Below are positions 8,710-17,022 of a stretch of DNA of 35,876 nucleotides, in pieces (the first letter of the stretch is position 1; each line of letters begins with the position of its first letter). Under the pieces are notes generated by a model. It was given only the letters and a program-made list of their open reading frames with translations. It searched no databases and was not told the origin of the DNA. The stretch lies in the NCBI GenBank assembly GCA_947447845.1, contig CANFNO010000001.1:1-35876 (forward strand). The letters are read 5' to 3'. The position numbers were made by a program, and so were the translations under genes. The stretch is from Burkholderiales bacterium. Lineage in GTDB: Bacteria; Pseudomonadota; Gammaproteobacteria; Burkholderiales; Burkholderiaceae.

Positions 8710-9519
8710 CTAGTTGGCCAGCGCGCCACCGTCGACAACAATCTCGGCACCTTGCACAAACGACGCCGCGTCTGACAGCAGCCACTTGGCCGCCTCACCA
8801 ATCTCGGAAGGCTCACCAAAGCGCTGCAGGATGTGCCTTTGGCGCATTTGGCTGAACATGGCGGCCGTCTCCGGCAACTCCGACAGGCGCGCGATCATCG
8901 GCGTGCGAATCACCCCGGGCAGGATGGCATTGACGCGAATGCCACGGGCGCCGTAATCCATGGCCGCAGCGCGTGTGAGTCCGACCACTCCGGTTTTTGC
9001 CGAGATGTACTCCGCCTGACCCGGTACAGCGATGCGCGCCAGACCCGAGGCGGTGTTCACGATCGACCCACCTCCGTTGGCCAGCATCGCAGGTATCTGG
9101 TACTTCATGCACAGGAAGACACCGGTCAAATCGATGCGGATACCGCGCTCCCACTCGGCCAATGTCAGTTCGGCCAGTGGCTTGTTGGCGGCTTCGACGC
9201 CCGCGTTGTTGAACGCACCATCCAGTCGACCATACAGCGCCAGTGTTTGGGCAACCAGGGCCTGCACAGATTCTTCGGAGCCCACGTCGGCGGCGACGAA
9301 GGCCGCGTCGTACCCATCAGCAATTAGGAACGCCTTTGTTTGTAGACCTTCGGGCTCCGATCGATCACTGAGCACGAGTCTTGCACCCGCTGCAGCCAGC
9401 ACCCGGCTACTCTCCCGGCCTATGCCCCCGCCGGCTCCGGTGACGATAATGACTTTGCCTTCAAGGGCACGCGGTTGGTGGCTGATGCTTTGCGAAGCAG
9501 TTGAATTCTGGTGGGTCAT
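8710..9519 (-). CDS. SDR-family oxidoreductase
   Basis: A 269-residue classical SDR with an intact catalytic set: TGAGGGIG at the nucleotide site, FNNAGVEA, Ser in NTASGLARI and the Tyr-Lys pair in AEYISAKTG. The acidic SDRSEP stretch after the second strand suggests NAD(H) preference. It is the first structural gene downstream of the IclR gene and is followed closely by the semialdehyde dehydrogenase. An upstream role such as oxidation of a dihydrodiol or a side-chain alcohol is possible, but the substrate cannot be read from the sequence. Confidence 0.85.
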   Translation of the reverse strand: MTHQNSTASQSISHQPRALEGKVIIVTGAGGGIGRESSRVLAAAGARLVLSDRSEPEGLQTKAFLIADGYDAAFVAADVGSEESVQALVAQTLALYGRLDGAFNNAGVEAANKPLAELTLAEWERGIRIDLTGVFLCMKYQIPAMLANGGGSIVNTASGLARIAVPGQAEYISAKTGVVGLTRAAAMDYGARGIRVNAILPGVIRTPMIARLSELPETAAMFSQMRQRHILQRFGEPSEIGEAAKWLLSDAASFVQGAEIVVDGGALAN

Positions 9520-9571
9520 AGGACGGTTCGTGTGGCTGGTTATCAGAAGCCACTAGCCTAGGTCTCACACT

Positions 9572-9625
9572 CAACTACCGCCAACAAAAACTGTAAATAC
9601 CGAGAATCACCAAATACAACTACCG
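9572..9625 (-). promoter_or_regulatory. Direct repeat upstream of the meta-cleavage operon
   Basis: The 9-base word CAACTACCG occurs at 9572-9580 and again at 9617-9625 (start-to-start 45 bases, about four helical turns) in the 145-base gap between the IclR gene and the first SDR. The spacing on one face of the helix suggests a paired regulator site. No convincing -35/-10 pair was identified. Confidence 0.25.
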
Positions 9626-9664
9626 GCCTGCCTGACCCGCGCGAACGGCCTGGACGTATGGGGC

Positions 9665-10501
9665 TCAGGCCAGCGAACCGAAGGGCCCAGGCTTTGCTGC
9701 ACCCAATGTTCGGGAGATGGCTGCAGCGGTGGTTTCAATGGCTTTGCGGGCTTTGCGACCAACATCGCCGCGCATTTGATCGTGCGACCCCAGCAAGGCG
9801 ATTACCGAAGATAGCCCCCCTTGAGGGTTGAATACAGGCGCAGCAATGGCATCGATGCCGCGCACCAGTGCAGAGCCCGACATCACTGAAGCCTGCGCGC
9901 GCACTTTATCTAGTTCCTCACGCGTGATTTCCGGGCCGCGCTCGTCTGCGCTGAGTTCAAGGCGCTGGCGCTCCAGCACCGGACGCGTCATCGCTTCGGG
10001 CAGATAGGCGAGATAGAGTACCGACGTCGCACTTTCACCCAGTGGAATAGTGGTGCCAATCCGTACCGTAATCATGAGGGGCTGTACGCCAGCTTCCCAT
10101 CGCACCAGCCTGGGGCCATCGCCGCCCCAAACACTGAGCATGGCTGTTAGTCCGGTCTCATCGCGCAGTTTAAGCAGGTGGTCGCTGGTAACCGCGAACT
10201 CATCAAGCCGCCCGAGCGCGGCCAGGCCAAAGCGGCGCGTGGCCTCACCGAAATCGTAGCGACCGCTGGCTTGGTATTGCGTAACCATCCCGCTGCGCAC
10301 CAAGCTCACCAGGTAGCGGTGGAGTTTGCTGGGCGCCAACTTGGTGGCCTGGCAAAGTTCCTTGAGCGACATGGAGGACGAAGCCATCGCCAGGGCCTCA
10401 AGAACCTGCATGCCGATTTCAAGTGATTGAATTCCCGCCTGACGCGTAGGCAGCGTTAGCGCAGTTGTCTTGGACTTGGTCGTCAGCCTCTTTGTTGCCA
10501 T
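9665..10501 (-). CDS. IclR-family transcriptional regulator
   Basis: A 278-residue IclR-type regulator: an N-terminal winged helix-turn-helix (SLKELCQATKLAPSKLHRYL around residues 45-64) and a C-terminal effector-binding domain with the usual VRGIDAIAAPVFNPQGG pattern. Regulators of this type (PcaU, PobR, CatR-like) commonly control aromatic catabolism in response to a substrate or intermediate. It lies upstream of and co-oriented with the meta-cleavage operon, and divergent from the NTF2-like/LysR genes. Palindromes directly upstream (10516-10538, 10553-10575) suggest autoregulation. The effector is unknown. Confidence 0.9.
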   Translation of the reverse strand: MATKRLTTKSKTTALTLPTRQAGIQSLEIGMQVLEALAMASSSMSLKELCQATKLAPSKLHRYLVSLVRSGMVTQYQASGRYDFGEATRRFGLAALGRLDEFAVTSDHLLKLRDETGLTAMLSVWGGDGPRLVRWEAGVQPLMITVRIGTTIPLGESATSVLYLAYLPEAMTRPVLERQRLELSADERGPEITREELDKVRAQASVMSGSALVRGIDAIAAPVFNPQGGLSSVIALLGSHDQMRGDVGRKARKAIETTAAAISRTLGAAKPGPFGSLA

Positions 10502-10924
10502 GGTATGTGCTGTTCAATATGAAGGTCTCTAGCATATTTCATAAATAGACGAAATTTTCACGAATGATGAAAATTGCCAGAGTGTTCCATGGAGAAGTGT
10601 TGAAGCAGCTTGTGTGAAGCGCACACAACAGATGCCTTTTTGCTGAATTTCTCTATAGAAAGCAGAAAGGATTGAGTGTGTTGGTTGCAACTGTTAAGCG
10701 CACCAGTCTTCTCGAAAGCCGCAAGGGCTATCCACTGAGCATTGCGTTCATGACATCTATACACACATTCTTCAGAAGCGAGTGCAAGGGTTTTCGATAT
10801 GATGAATGCATATTGAATTAGTGAATACTGTGGTCGAGATGCAAAAAAATGGCTCGTTCATCGTTTGTGCTTACTTGCATTCAATCGATCGGGCCCCTCT
10901 AACTACACCTAATGGAGACTCAAG
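10502..10924. other. Divergent intergenic region
   Basis: These 423 bases separate the IclR gene (minus) from the NTF2-like gene (plus). They are more AT-rich than the neighbouring genes and contain the palindromes described at 10516-10575 and 10794-10816. A 68-codon frame on the minus strand (10558-10764, GTG start) lacks a ribosome binding site and any family likeness, and is not called. The region must contain the promoters for both directions but I could not fix their hexamers with confidence. Confidence 0.5.
10516..10575. promoter_or_regulatory. Pair of 23-bp palindromes upstream of IclR gene
   Basis: Two inverted repeats of the same overall length lie just before the IclR start: AATATG-N11-CATATT (10516-10538) and AATTTTC-N9-GAAAATT (10553-10575), 37 bases centre to centre. 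A related imperfect palindrome with ATATG-N7-CATAT arms lies at 10794-10816. Position and symmetry suggest operator sites for the divergent promoters, perhaps for the IclR protein itself. This is inference from sequence symmetry only. Confidence 0.4.
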
Positions 10925-11338
10925 ATGAATCCTGGAAACGAAGCGCTCGCGCGCGAAGTGCTGAAGACGATGGATGCGCAGGGCGACATCTTCGCGCTGA
11001 TGACCGACGACATAGAACTCTTCTATCCAAAATGGGGCGTGGCCAAAGGCAAAGCCGAACTGGGTAAGTTCTTCCAAGACATGGGGGGCTACGTACGGTC
11101 AATTTCCCACAATCCGTCGAGCTTCAAATGCACTTCTGACGCGGACAGTGTGCTCATCGAAGGGCGCAGCACAGGAACGCTGGTCGACGGAAGCGCATGG
11201 TCCGCAGACGGTGCCACTGGGGGACGCTTCTGTACTTCGTTCCAGATCAAGGACGGGTTGATCTGCAGCATGCACGTATACATCGACCCGGATTACGCTG
11301 ACCAGACTTCGACCGTATACCCCTGGCACAAGCCTTAG
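10925..11338 (+). CDS. NTF2/SnoaL-like protein
   Basis: A 137-residue protein with the cone-shaped NTF2-like pattern: an N-terminal helix, then LMTDDIELFYPKWGVAKGKAEL, and strands ending in GGRFCTSFQIKDGLICSMHVYID. The fold is used by dehydratases, isomerases and small ligand-binding proteins; no catalytic set can be fixed by eye. GGAG lies 7 bases before the ATG. The LysR gene follows after 10 bases, so the two are probably one transcript. A small isomerase or binding role in the aromatic pathway is possible but not shown. Confidence 0.75.
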   Translation: MNPGNEALAREVLKTMDAQGDIFALMTDDIELFYPKWGVAKGKAELGKFFQDMGGYVRSISHNPSSFKCTSDADSVLIEGRSTGTLVDGSAWSADGATGGRFCTSFQIKDGLICSMHVYIDPDYADQTSTVYPWHKP

Positions 11339-11348
11339 TGGTTCGGCT

Positions 11349-12338
11349 GTGAACATCAATACCTTTGACTTGAATCTGCTGCGTGTAATAGGCGCGCTTT
11401 ACAGCACACACAGTACAACACTGGCAGGTGAGCAGATCGGACTGACGCAGTCCGCCATCAGCAACTCATTGCGAAGGCTCAGGGAAGCTTTCGGCGATGA
11501 GTTGTTTGTGCGCACCGAGCGTGGCATGGTTCCGACCCCACTGGCAGAGTCCATGTATGGCCCGATTCAAGACGCACTGGGACGGATCCGTGAAGTTGTA
11601 GAGAGCCGCGCATCTTTCGATGCCAGCGTCAGCACGCGAAATTTCCGGCTGGCCATGAGTGACATTGGTCAGATGTGGATGGTTCCGCGCCTGGTAAGCC
11701 ATGTTCACAAGTTCGCGCCGGGCATCACCCTTGAAACCGTGCCACTGACGCGCAGTGGAACAGCCGAACGCATGGCCGCAGGTGAAATTGACGTGGCCTT
11801 GGGTGTTGGCAGGCCGCTGGGTGCGGGTTTCTTCAGGCAGCAGCTGCGTACCCTGCGCTTTGTTTGCATCGTGCGCGCAGGGCACCCGCACTACCGCGGA
11901 GCGCTAGACATTGAACAGTTTCTGGGGGCCTCGTTCATCGACTACGAGCCCGCGGGCGGCACGTACTCGCATTTCCTGGAGCATGCCAATCGGGTGTTCG
12001 TAAACCACAAGGTTCAGCGGCGTGTTGCTGTGAAGCTGGCGCACTTGCCTGGAATCGACAAGATGATTGCGGGCACCGATTTGATTGCCGTGGTCTCCGA
12101 GGGTGCAGCCATGAGCATGGCCGGAGCCACCAGCCTGCAGATCCTCGATTTGCCATTTGAAGTTCCACCACTGTGCGTCACGCAACAGTGGCATGAGCGC
12201 ATCAACAAGGATCCTGCACATGAGTGGCTGCGCGAGGCCATAGTCAAAGTAGCGAGCAACTTTCCAGGTGGAGAAATCACATCTGTGAATTCGCCGCATT
12301 CGCAGTATTCATTCGACGTTGCCAGTGACATTCTTTAA
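11349..12338 (+). CDS. LysR-family transcriptional regulator
   Basis: A 329-residue LysR-type regulator with a GTG start. The N-terminal helix-turn-helix is plain (FDLNLLRVIGALYSTHSTT, then GLTQSAISNSLRRLREAFGDELFVRT, residues 6-57) and resembles the NahR/NodD/LinR group; the remainder is the periplasmic-binding-like effector domain. It lies 10 bases after the NTF2-like gene, on the same strand as the large envelope/LigB operon that begins at 12762, which is a plausible target together with the upstream region. The co-inducer is unknown. The C-terminal ~20 residues beyond the usual domain end look unstructured. Confidence 0.9.
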   Translation: MNINTFDLNLLRVIGALYSTHSTTLAGEQIGLTQSAISNSLRRLREAFGDELFVRTERGMVPTPLAESMYGPIQDALGRIREVVESRASFDASVSTRNFRLAMSDIGQMWMVPRLVSHVHKFAPGITLETVPLTRSGTAERMAAGEIDVALGVGRPLGAGFFRQQLRTLRFVCIVRAGHPHYRGALDIEQFLGASFIDYEPAGGTYSHFLEHANRVFVNHKVQRRVAVKLAHLPGIDKMIAGTDLIAVVSEGAAMSMAGATSLQILDLPFEVPPLCVTQQWHERINKDPAHEWLREAIVKVASNFPGGEITSVNSPHSQYSFDVASDIL

Positions 12339-12412
12339 ATTCACTACTGACCGCTGAAGCCATCAGCAACCGATCGCAACCACTTGCCGTGGTGAGATTA
12401 ACAGGAGAAAGA

Positions 12413-12544
12413 ATGTCATATATATACAGAAATGTGCAAAGCATTCGGGGCTTGTTCCTCCATGCTTCTAGGGCCTGTCTTGCAGAAGTTCGCGCCAACA
12501 CGGAACGGCACGCCAAAGAGGCCGGGCTTCCTGAACCACCATGA
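12413..12544 (+). CDS. Possible 43-residue small protein
   Basis: Between the LysR gene and the DUF1302 gene lies a 43-codon frame starting MSYIYRNVQSIRGLF and ending AGLPEPP, with an AGGAG ribosome binding site exactly 5 bases before the ATG, one of the best in the window. The predicted peptide is basic and could form one amphipathic helix (residues ~5-37). I recognise no family. It could be a genuine small protein, or a leader peptide for the operon whose first large gene begins 218 bases later. The frame is too short for statistics, so confidence rests on the ribosome binding site. Confidence 0.4.
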   Translation: MSYIYRNVQSIRGLFLHASRACLAEVRANTERHAKEAGLPEPP

Positions 12545-12648
12545 GACGCATCGCATTCCGAACCCTCTGTGCAAGCCCTCACGTTATGCGCAGCACCTGA
12601 TGGGCAACGAATGCAGTCGCAGCAAGCAAGCGAGAAAACCGATCCAAC

Positions 12649-12665
12649 CAGTGACCGAATCACTG
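12649..12665. promoter_or_regulatory. Palindrome upstream of the envelope operon
   Basis: A perfect inverted repeat CAGTGA-N5-TCACTG lies about 97-113 bases upstream of the DUF1302 start. A 17-bp palindrome of this size is typical of a dimeric regulator site. An AT-rich stretch follows (around 12690-12720) that could hold the promoter, but no correctly spaced -35/-10 pair was seen. Confidence 0.35.
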
Positions 12666-12761
12666 ACCACTACTGGCCACGAAAAGCATAAATATTTGAT
12701 ATCGCGAAGAAGTCTATAGAGCACCTTTCTTTGCGGAGTCACACCAAAAAATGGAGACAAG

Positions 12762-14453
12762 ATGAAACCGAATCAGAGTGCCCCTATGGGCAGGGGTCAA
12801 ATGCACAGTTCAGAACATCGCCTGGGCATAGTGGCTGCGCTGCTGAGCGTTGCGATGGTGCCCAGTGCCGGCGCCCTCGAGTTGCAAACCGACAACCCGG
12901 ACACCAAAGTCCGCTGGGACACCACCGTCAAGTACAGCACAGCATTCCGGGCAAAGTCCGTGGATGCCAATCTTGTCGGACCAGCACAGGCCAACCTGGA
13001 TGATGGGGACCGCAACTTCAGCAAGTCAGGTCAACAGGTTTCCAACCGGTTCGACATTTTTACCGAAGCAGACGTCACATTTTCACGCGATTTTGGCGCA
13101 CGTGTAAGTGCCGCCGGATGGTACGACAGCGTGTACTTTGATGGGACCAACAACAATTCCCCGCGCACTGCCAACAGCGCGTCTGTGCCTTTCAATCAGT
13201 TCACGGATGCGACTGCCAAACTGCATGGACAGAATGCCGAAATTTTGGATGCGTTTGTGTTCGGTGGTGGGGATCTTGGCGACATGCACGCCACTTGGCG
13301 ACTGGGTAAGCACACCGTGCTTTGGGGCGAAACTTTGTTCTTTGGGGCCAATGGGATTGCTGGTGCTCAAGCACCCATTGACTATGTGAAGTTGCTGTCG
13401 GTGCCTGGGTCGCAATTCAAGGAAGTGGTGCGGCCCATCAACCAGTTGTCCGGTCAGTTGCAGATCAATCCAGAAGTCACGGTGGCTTCCTATTACCAGC
13501 TGGAGTGGCAGCCCAATCGCATACCCGCAGCAGGGAGCTACTTCTCGTTCTCTGACGTGTTGGACCAAGGGGGGGAGAGACTCTTTTGGCCCACGGGTTC
13601 GCACTTCAAGCGAGGCGAGGATCTGAAGGCGAGTGACAGTGGGCAGTATGGGGTTCGACTAAGCTTCCGACCTAAAGATCAGGACAGCGAGTATGGTTTG
13701 TATGCGGTTCGATACAACCAAAAAGACTTCTCAACCTATATCAGACCATCAGGTGCATTCTTTGGTCCGGGCAATGCGCCTGGTGCAAACGTTGGAAACT
13801 ATGTACTGGCCTATCACGAGGGCATCGTTGCCTATGGCGGCAGTGTAAGCACATCGGTAGGTCCAGCCAATGTTGGCGCCGAGGTGTCTCTACGTGAGAA
13901 CGCGCCATTGGCCAATGCGGGTGTATTTGCGATCTCCCCAGCAGCCAACAATACCGACAACCCCTTGTATCCAGTTGGCCGCACGGCACACGTGAATATT
14001 TCGTCGGTGGTGCTGCTTTCCCCAACTGCGCTATGGGATGGCGGAAGTCTGCTGGCTGAGGTGGGCTGGAATCGTCTGCTGGGCATCGACAAGAACCCGG
14101 CCGCCATTGATCCGAATGCGACGACGGACGCTTGGGGCTTTCGCCTGCTATTTGCGCCCAGTTACTACCAGGTGGCCAACGGTGTGGATGTGACTATCCC
14201 GATCGGGCTGGGCTACAACCCCAGCGGAAGGTCCTCGGCTGTCAGCCTGTTCAACGGGGGCATTGATCAGGGCGGTGATTTCAGCATTGGTGTGAATGCC
14301 GAGTACAACAAAAAAGTCCGTGTCGGCGTCTCTTACACCACGTATATCGGCAGCCCCGGTGCATTCTTTGCGCCTACGAATGACAGGCAGTCATTCAAGC
14401 AGAAATACGCAGACCGCGATTCCCTGTCGTTCAACATCCAGACCACTTTCTGA
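12762..14453 (+). CDS. DUF1302 outer-membrane protein
   Basis: A 563-residue DUF1302-family protein. It has an N-terminal signal peptide with a hydrophobic core (LGIVAALLSVAMVPSAGA, cleavage predicted near residue 38), followed by alternating-hydrophobicity strands rich in Tyr, Gly and Asn, and a C-terminal residue Phe (NIQTTF), all as in an outer-membrane beta-barrel. GGAG lies 5 bases before the ATG at 12762. It opens a run of four genes (DUF1302, DUF1329, YCF48-like, RND) often found beside hydrophobic-compound and steroid catabolic genes in proteobacteria. Likely role: passage of a hydrophobic substrate or product across the outer membrane; the direction is not known. Confidence 0.85.
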   Translation: MKPNQSAPMGRGQMHSSEHRLGIVAALLSVAMVPSAGALELQTDNPDTKVRWDTTVKYSTAFRAKSVDANLVGPAQANLDDGDRNFSKSGQQVSNRFDIFTEADVTFSRDFGARVSAAGWYDSVYFDGTNNNSPRTANSASVPFNQFTDATAKLHGQNAEILDAFVFGGGDLGDMHATWRLGKHTVLWGETLFFGANGIAGAQAPIDYVKLLSVPGSQFKEVVRPINQLSGQLQINPEVTVASYYQLEWQPNRIPAAGSYFSFSDVLDQGGERLFWPTGSHFKRGEDLKASDSGQYGVRLSFRPKDQDSEYGLYAVRYNQKDFSTYIRPSGAFFGPGNAPGANVGNYVLAYHEGIVAYGGSVSTSVGPANVGAEVSLRENAPLANAGVFAISPAANNTDNPLYPVGRTAHVNISSVVLLSPTALWDGGSLLAEVGWNRLLGIDKNPAAIDPNATTDAWGFRLLFAPSYYQVANGVDVTIPIGLGYNPSGRSSAVSLFNGGIDQGGDFSIGVNAEYNKKVRVGVSYTTYIGSPGAFFAPTNDRQSFKQKYADRDSLSFNIQTTF

Positions 14454-14473
14454 AGTACCCACGGAAACCCATC

Positions 14474-15865
14474 ATGAAGCACAACCGAAATACCAGTACG
14501 AAGCAACTCCTGCAAAGAACCCTTGCGGCCGCAGTTGTCTATGCATGCAGCGGCGCCTTCGCCGCCCATGCGGCTGTAACGCCAGAGGAGGCCCAGAAGC
14601 TCAAGTCTTCACTCACACCCGTAGGCGCTGAAAAGGCAGGTAACGCGGACGGCAGCATACCGGCGTGGGCCGGCGGCTACACGACCGTGCCTACGGGCTA
14701 CAAATCGGGTGACCTGCGCGCTGACCCCTTTGCCGCCGACAAGTCTACGCTGTCGATCTCTGTCAAGGAGGTGGACAAGTACGCCGACAAGCTGTCGGAA
14801 GGTGTGAAGGCACTGCTCAAAAAGTATCCGGAAACCTTCCGTCTTGAGGTCTACCCGACCAAGCGCAGTGCCGCATTGCCCCAATGGGTGAATGACAACA
14901 CATTCAAAAATGCGACAAGTGCGAAGACCAAGAACGCGGGCAACACGATCGAGGGTGCATATGGAGGCATTCCGTTCCCCATCCCCAAGGACGGAGCCGA
15001 GGCCATGTGGAATCACCGGCTGTCGTACGCAGGCACCACCACGACACTCAACTTTTCCAACTACACGGGAACGGCAGATGGCAAGTTGCTGCTTGCAGGC
15101 AAGGGTTACAACCACGTCTACTGGCCCTATTACGACCCCGCTACGCCGTGGACAGCGAATTACACGGGCGCATATTGGCAAATACGAGTCTCTACAACTG
15201 AGCCAGCCTTCAAGTCGGGAGAGTCCCTGCTAGTCGTCGACTCTTTAGATAAACCGCGTCAGGCTTGGCAGTATTTCCCCGGACAGCGTCGCGTGCGCAA
15301 GGCGCCCACCGTGTGCTGTGACACGCCTAATGATGTGAACTCCGGGCAGGAGTATTTCGATGAGGCGTATATGTGGTCAGGTGACCTGGACCGCTATAAC
15401 TGGAAGCTGGTAGGCAAGCAGGAGATGTACATCCCGTACAACAACAACCGCTGGATGGGCCTGCCGGCTGAAAAGCGCTATGCGCAACACCACATTGAAT
15501 CTACCTCCACGCGCTGGGAACTGCACCGGGTGTGGGTTGTCGAAGCAACGCTTGCCGAGGGCAAGCGCCATGTGATACCCAAGCGTCGTTTTTATTTGGA
15601 CGAGGACACCTGGGGCGCTGTCCTGAGCGAAGGCTGGGACGCGGAAGGCAAACTCTGGCGTGTGGCCATGGGCATTCCCAGCGTGGTGTCTGAAGGCCCC
15701 TTTGTACTTGGTAACTATCCCTGGATAACGCATAACTTGCAGACCGGAACCTGGGTAAATGGCGGTGCGGCCGATCTAGACAAAAAGGTCATGTTCAAGC
15801 AGTTACCTAAGCTATCCAACACGTTCTTCACACCTGATGCTATGTCAGGAGACGGCGTTCGATGA
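14474..15865 (+). CDS. DUF1329 envelope protein
   Basis: A 463-residue DUF1329-family protein with a signal peptide (LLQRTLAAAVVYACSGAFAA, cleavage after AHA near residue 33). The mature part begins with the family pattern VTPEEAQKLKSSLTPVGAEK and contains YDPATPWTANYTGAYW and a conserved late segment GKRHVIPKRRFYLDEDTW. The family has a LolA/LolB-like lipid-binding character by description, and in these clusters is thought to be periplasmic or outer-membrane associated. Its stop overlaps the start of the next gene (ATGA). Likely a shuttle or partner between the RND permease and the DUF1302 barrel (inference). Confidence 0.85.
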   Translation: MKHNRNTSTKQLLQRTLAAAVVYACSGAFAAHAAVTPEEAQKLKSSLTPVGAEKAGNADGSIPAWAGGYTTVPTGYKSGDLRADPFAADKSTLSISVKEVDKYADKLSEGVKALLKKYPETFRLEVYPTKRSAALPQWVNDNTFKNATSAKTKNAGNTIEGAYGGIPFPIPKDGAEAMWNHRLSYAGTTTTLNFSNYTGTADGKLLLAGKGYNHVYWPYYDPATPWTANYTGAYWQIRVSTTEPAFKSGESLLVVDSLDKPRQAWQYFPGQRRVRKAPTVCCDTPNDVNSGQEYFDEAYMWSGDLDRYNWKLVGKQEMYIPYNNNRWMGLPAEKRYAQHHIESTSTRWELHRVWVVEATLAEGKRHVIPKRRFYLDEDTWGAVLSEGWDAEGKLWRVAMGIPSVVSEGPFVLGNYPWITHNLQTGTWVNGGAADLDKKVMFKQLPKLSNTFFTPDAMSGDGVR

Positions 15866-17022
15866 GAGCCAGGTACGTCGGAATTCTTCGCCTCCTCATG
15901 CGAGGCTTCCCTGCCTTGGCAGCCTGCGGCCTGGTGCTTGGCACTACGCCTGCGGCTGCCGGCGATGCACTGCTGGAGCGACCAGCCCTGATGTCCAAGC
16001 GCGCAGCGGCCAGCATGATGCTGACCATTGCCCGGGCAGGAAACAGGCTCGTTGCAGCCGGCGAAAGAGGGCAAGTGGTTTATTCCGACGACTGCGGAGC
16101 AGTGTGGCGGCAGGCTGCTGTTCCGGTCAGCGTGACACTTACGGCCTTGCAGTTTGTGGATAGCCGCCTGGGGTGGGCTGTCGGCCATAGCGGAGTGGTG
16201 CTGGCCACGCGGGATGGTGGAATCACCTGGACTCGTCAACTTGATGGCAGCCAAGCGGCGCAGTTGGCATTGCTATCAGCGCAGAAGTCGCAGGACGCCG
16301 CAGGGGCCTCTACACAAGCGGCAGATCCCCAGAATACTGCGAGCCAGCAGGCACTGCGTGATGCCGAACGGCTGGTTGCAGAAGGATCCGACAAGCCGTT
16401 GTTTGCGTTGCACTTCTGGACATCGCAGAGGGGCATGGTTGTAGGCGCGTTCGGGCTCGCCCTGTCTACCACCGACGGCGGCCAGACCTGGGAGTGGATG
16501 GGTGACCGTATCCCCAACCCGAAGGGCCTGCATCTCTACGCATTGCAGGCACGTGGCGAGGCGGTCTTCATCGTGGGTGAGCAGGGCTTTATCGCGCACG
16601 CGTCCAGGGCCGATGGGGTATTTGAAAAAGTTGCCAGCCCCTATGCGGGCAGCTTCTTCGGTGTCCTGCCGACAGCACCGGGCGGGGATGCCGAGCTGGT
16701 ACTTTTCGGCCTGCGCGGGAATGCATTCCGTGGAGATGGCAAGGCATGGACAGCCCTGGATACCGGCGGCACCTCGTCACTGGTATCCGGCCTCGCATTG
16801 GGACATCAAGATTTCCTCCTATTTAATGCCGATAGCCAGGTACTGAGATGGCAAGCCGGCGCAACGGTGGGGCGAAAAGTCGTGGGTATATCGCCGGTGG
16901 CCACGGTGCATGCTTCTGTGGCAGCCTGCGAAGGCCGGGTGGCGCTGGCGGGTGCACGTGGTGTGGCGGTTGTAGCCGCAAACAGCAACGGCGGCGCCGC
17001 GACTAAGGCTGAGCAGCAATGA
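15862..17022 (+). CDS. YCF48/BNR-type beta-propeller protein
   Basis: A 386-residue protein with a signal sequence and a repeated pattern typical of YCF48/Hcf136 and BNR propellers (AAGERGQVVYSDDCGAVWRQ, GHSGVVLATRDGGITWTRQ, LALSTTDGGQTWEW). The signal region carries LAAC at residues 19-22, which fits a lipobox, so it may be a lipoprotein; a normal cleavage site slightly later is an alternative. A low-complexity Gln/Ala-rich insert lies around residues 145-170. Its start overlaps the DUF1329 stop and its end overlaps the RND start, pointing to a stoichiometric envelope complex. The role as periplasmic scaffold is inferred. Confidence 0.85.
   Translation: MRARYVGILRLLMRGFPALAACGLVLGTTPAAAGDALLERPALMSKRAAASMMLTIARAGNRLVAAGERGQVVYSDDCGAVWRQAAVPVSVTLTALQFVDSRLGWAVGHSGVVLATRDGGITWTRQLDGSQAAQLALLSAQKSQDAAGASTQAADPQNTASQQALRDAERLVAEGSDKPLFALHFWTSQRGMVVGAFGLALSTTDGGQTWEWMGDRIPNPKGLHLYALQARGEAVFIVGEQGFIAHASRADGVFEKVASPYAGSFFGVLPTAPGGDAELVLFGLRGNAFRGDGKAWTALDTGGTSSLVSGLALGHQDFLLFNADSQVLRWQAGATVGRKVVGISPVATVHASVAACEGRVALAGARGVAVVAANSNGGAATKAEQQ

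Noticed and set aside
10558..10764. 68-codon minus-strand frame in the divergent region
   Set aside because: GTG start without ribosome binding site, no motif, in an AT-rich regulatory gap.
12277..12663. 128-codon minus-strand frame overlapping the LysR 3' end and the gap
   Set aside because: Composition (Cys/Ser/Arg-rich) and overlap with the LysR gene argue for chance; the plus-strand 43-codon frame has the better start signal.
12432..12719. 95-codon plus-strand frame in the gap before the DUF1302 gene
   Set aside because: No ribosome binding site and low-complexity, basic composition; overlaps the better-supported 43-codon frame.
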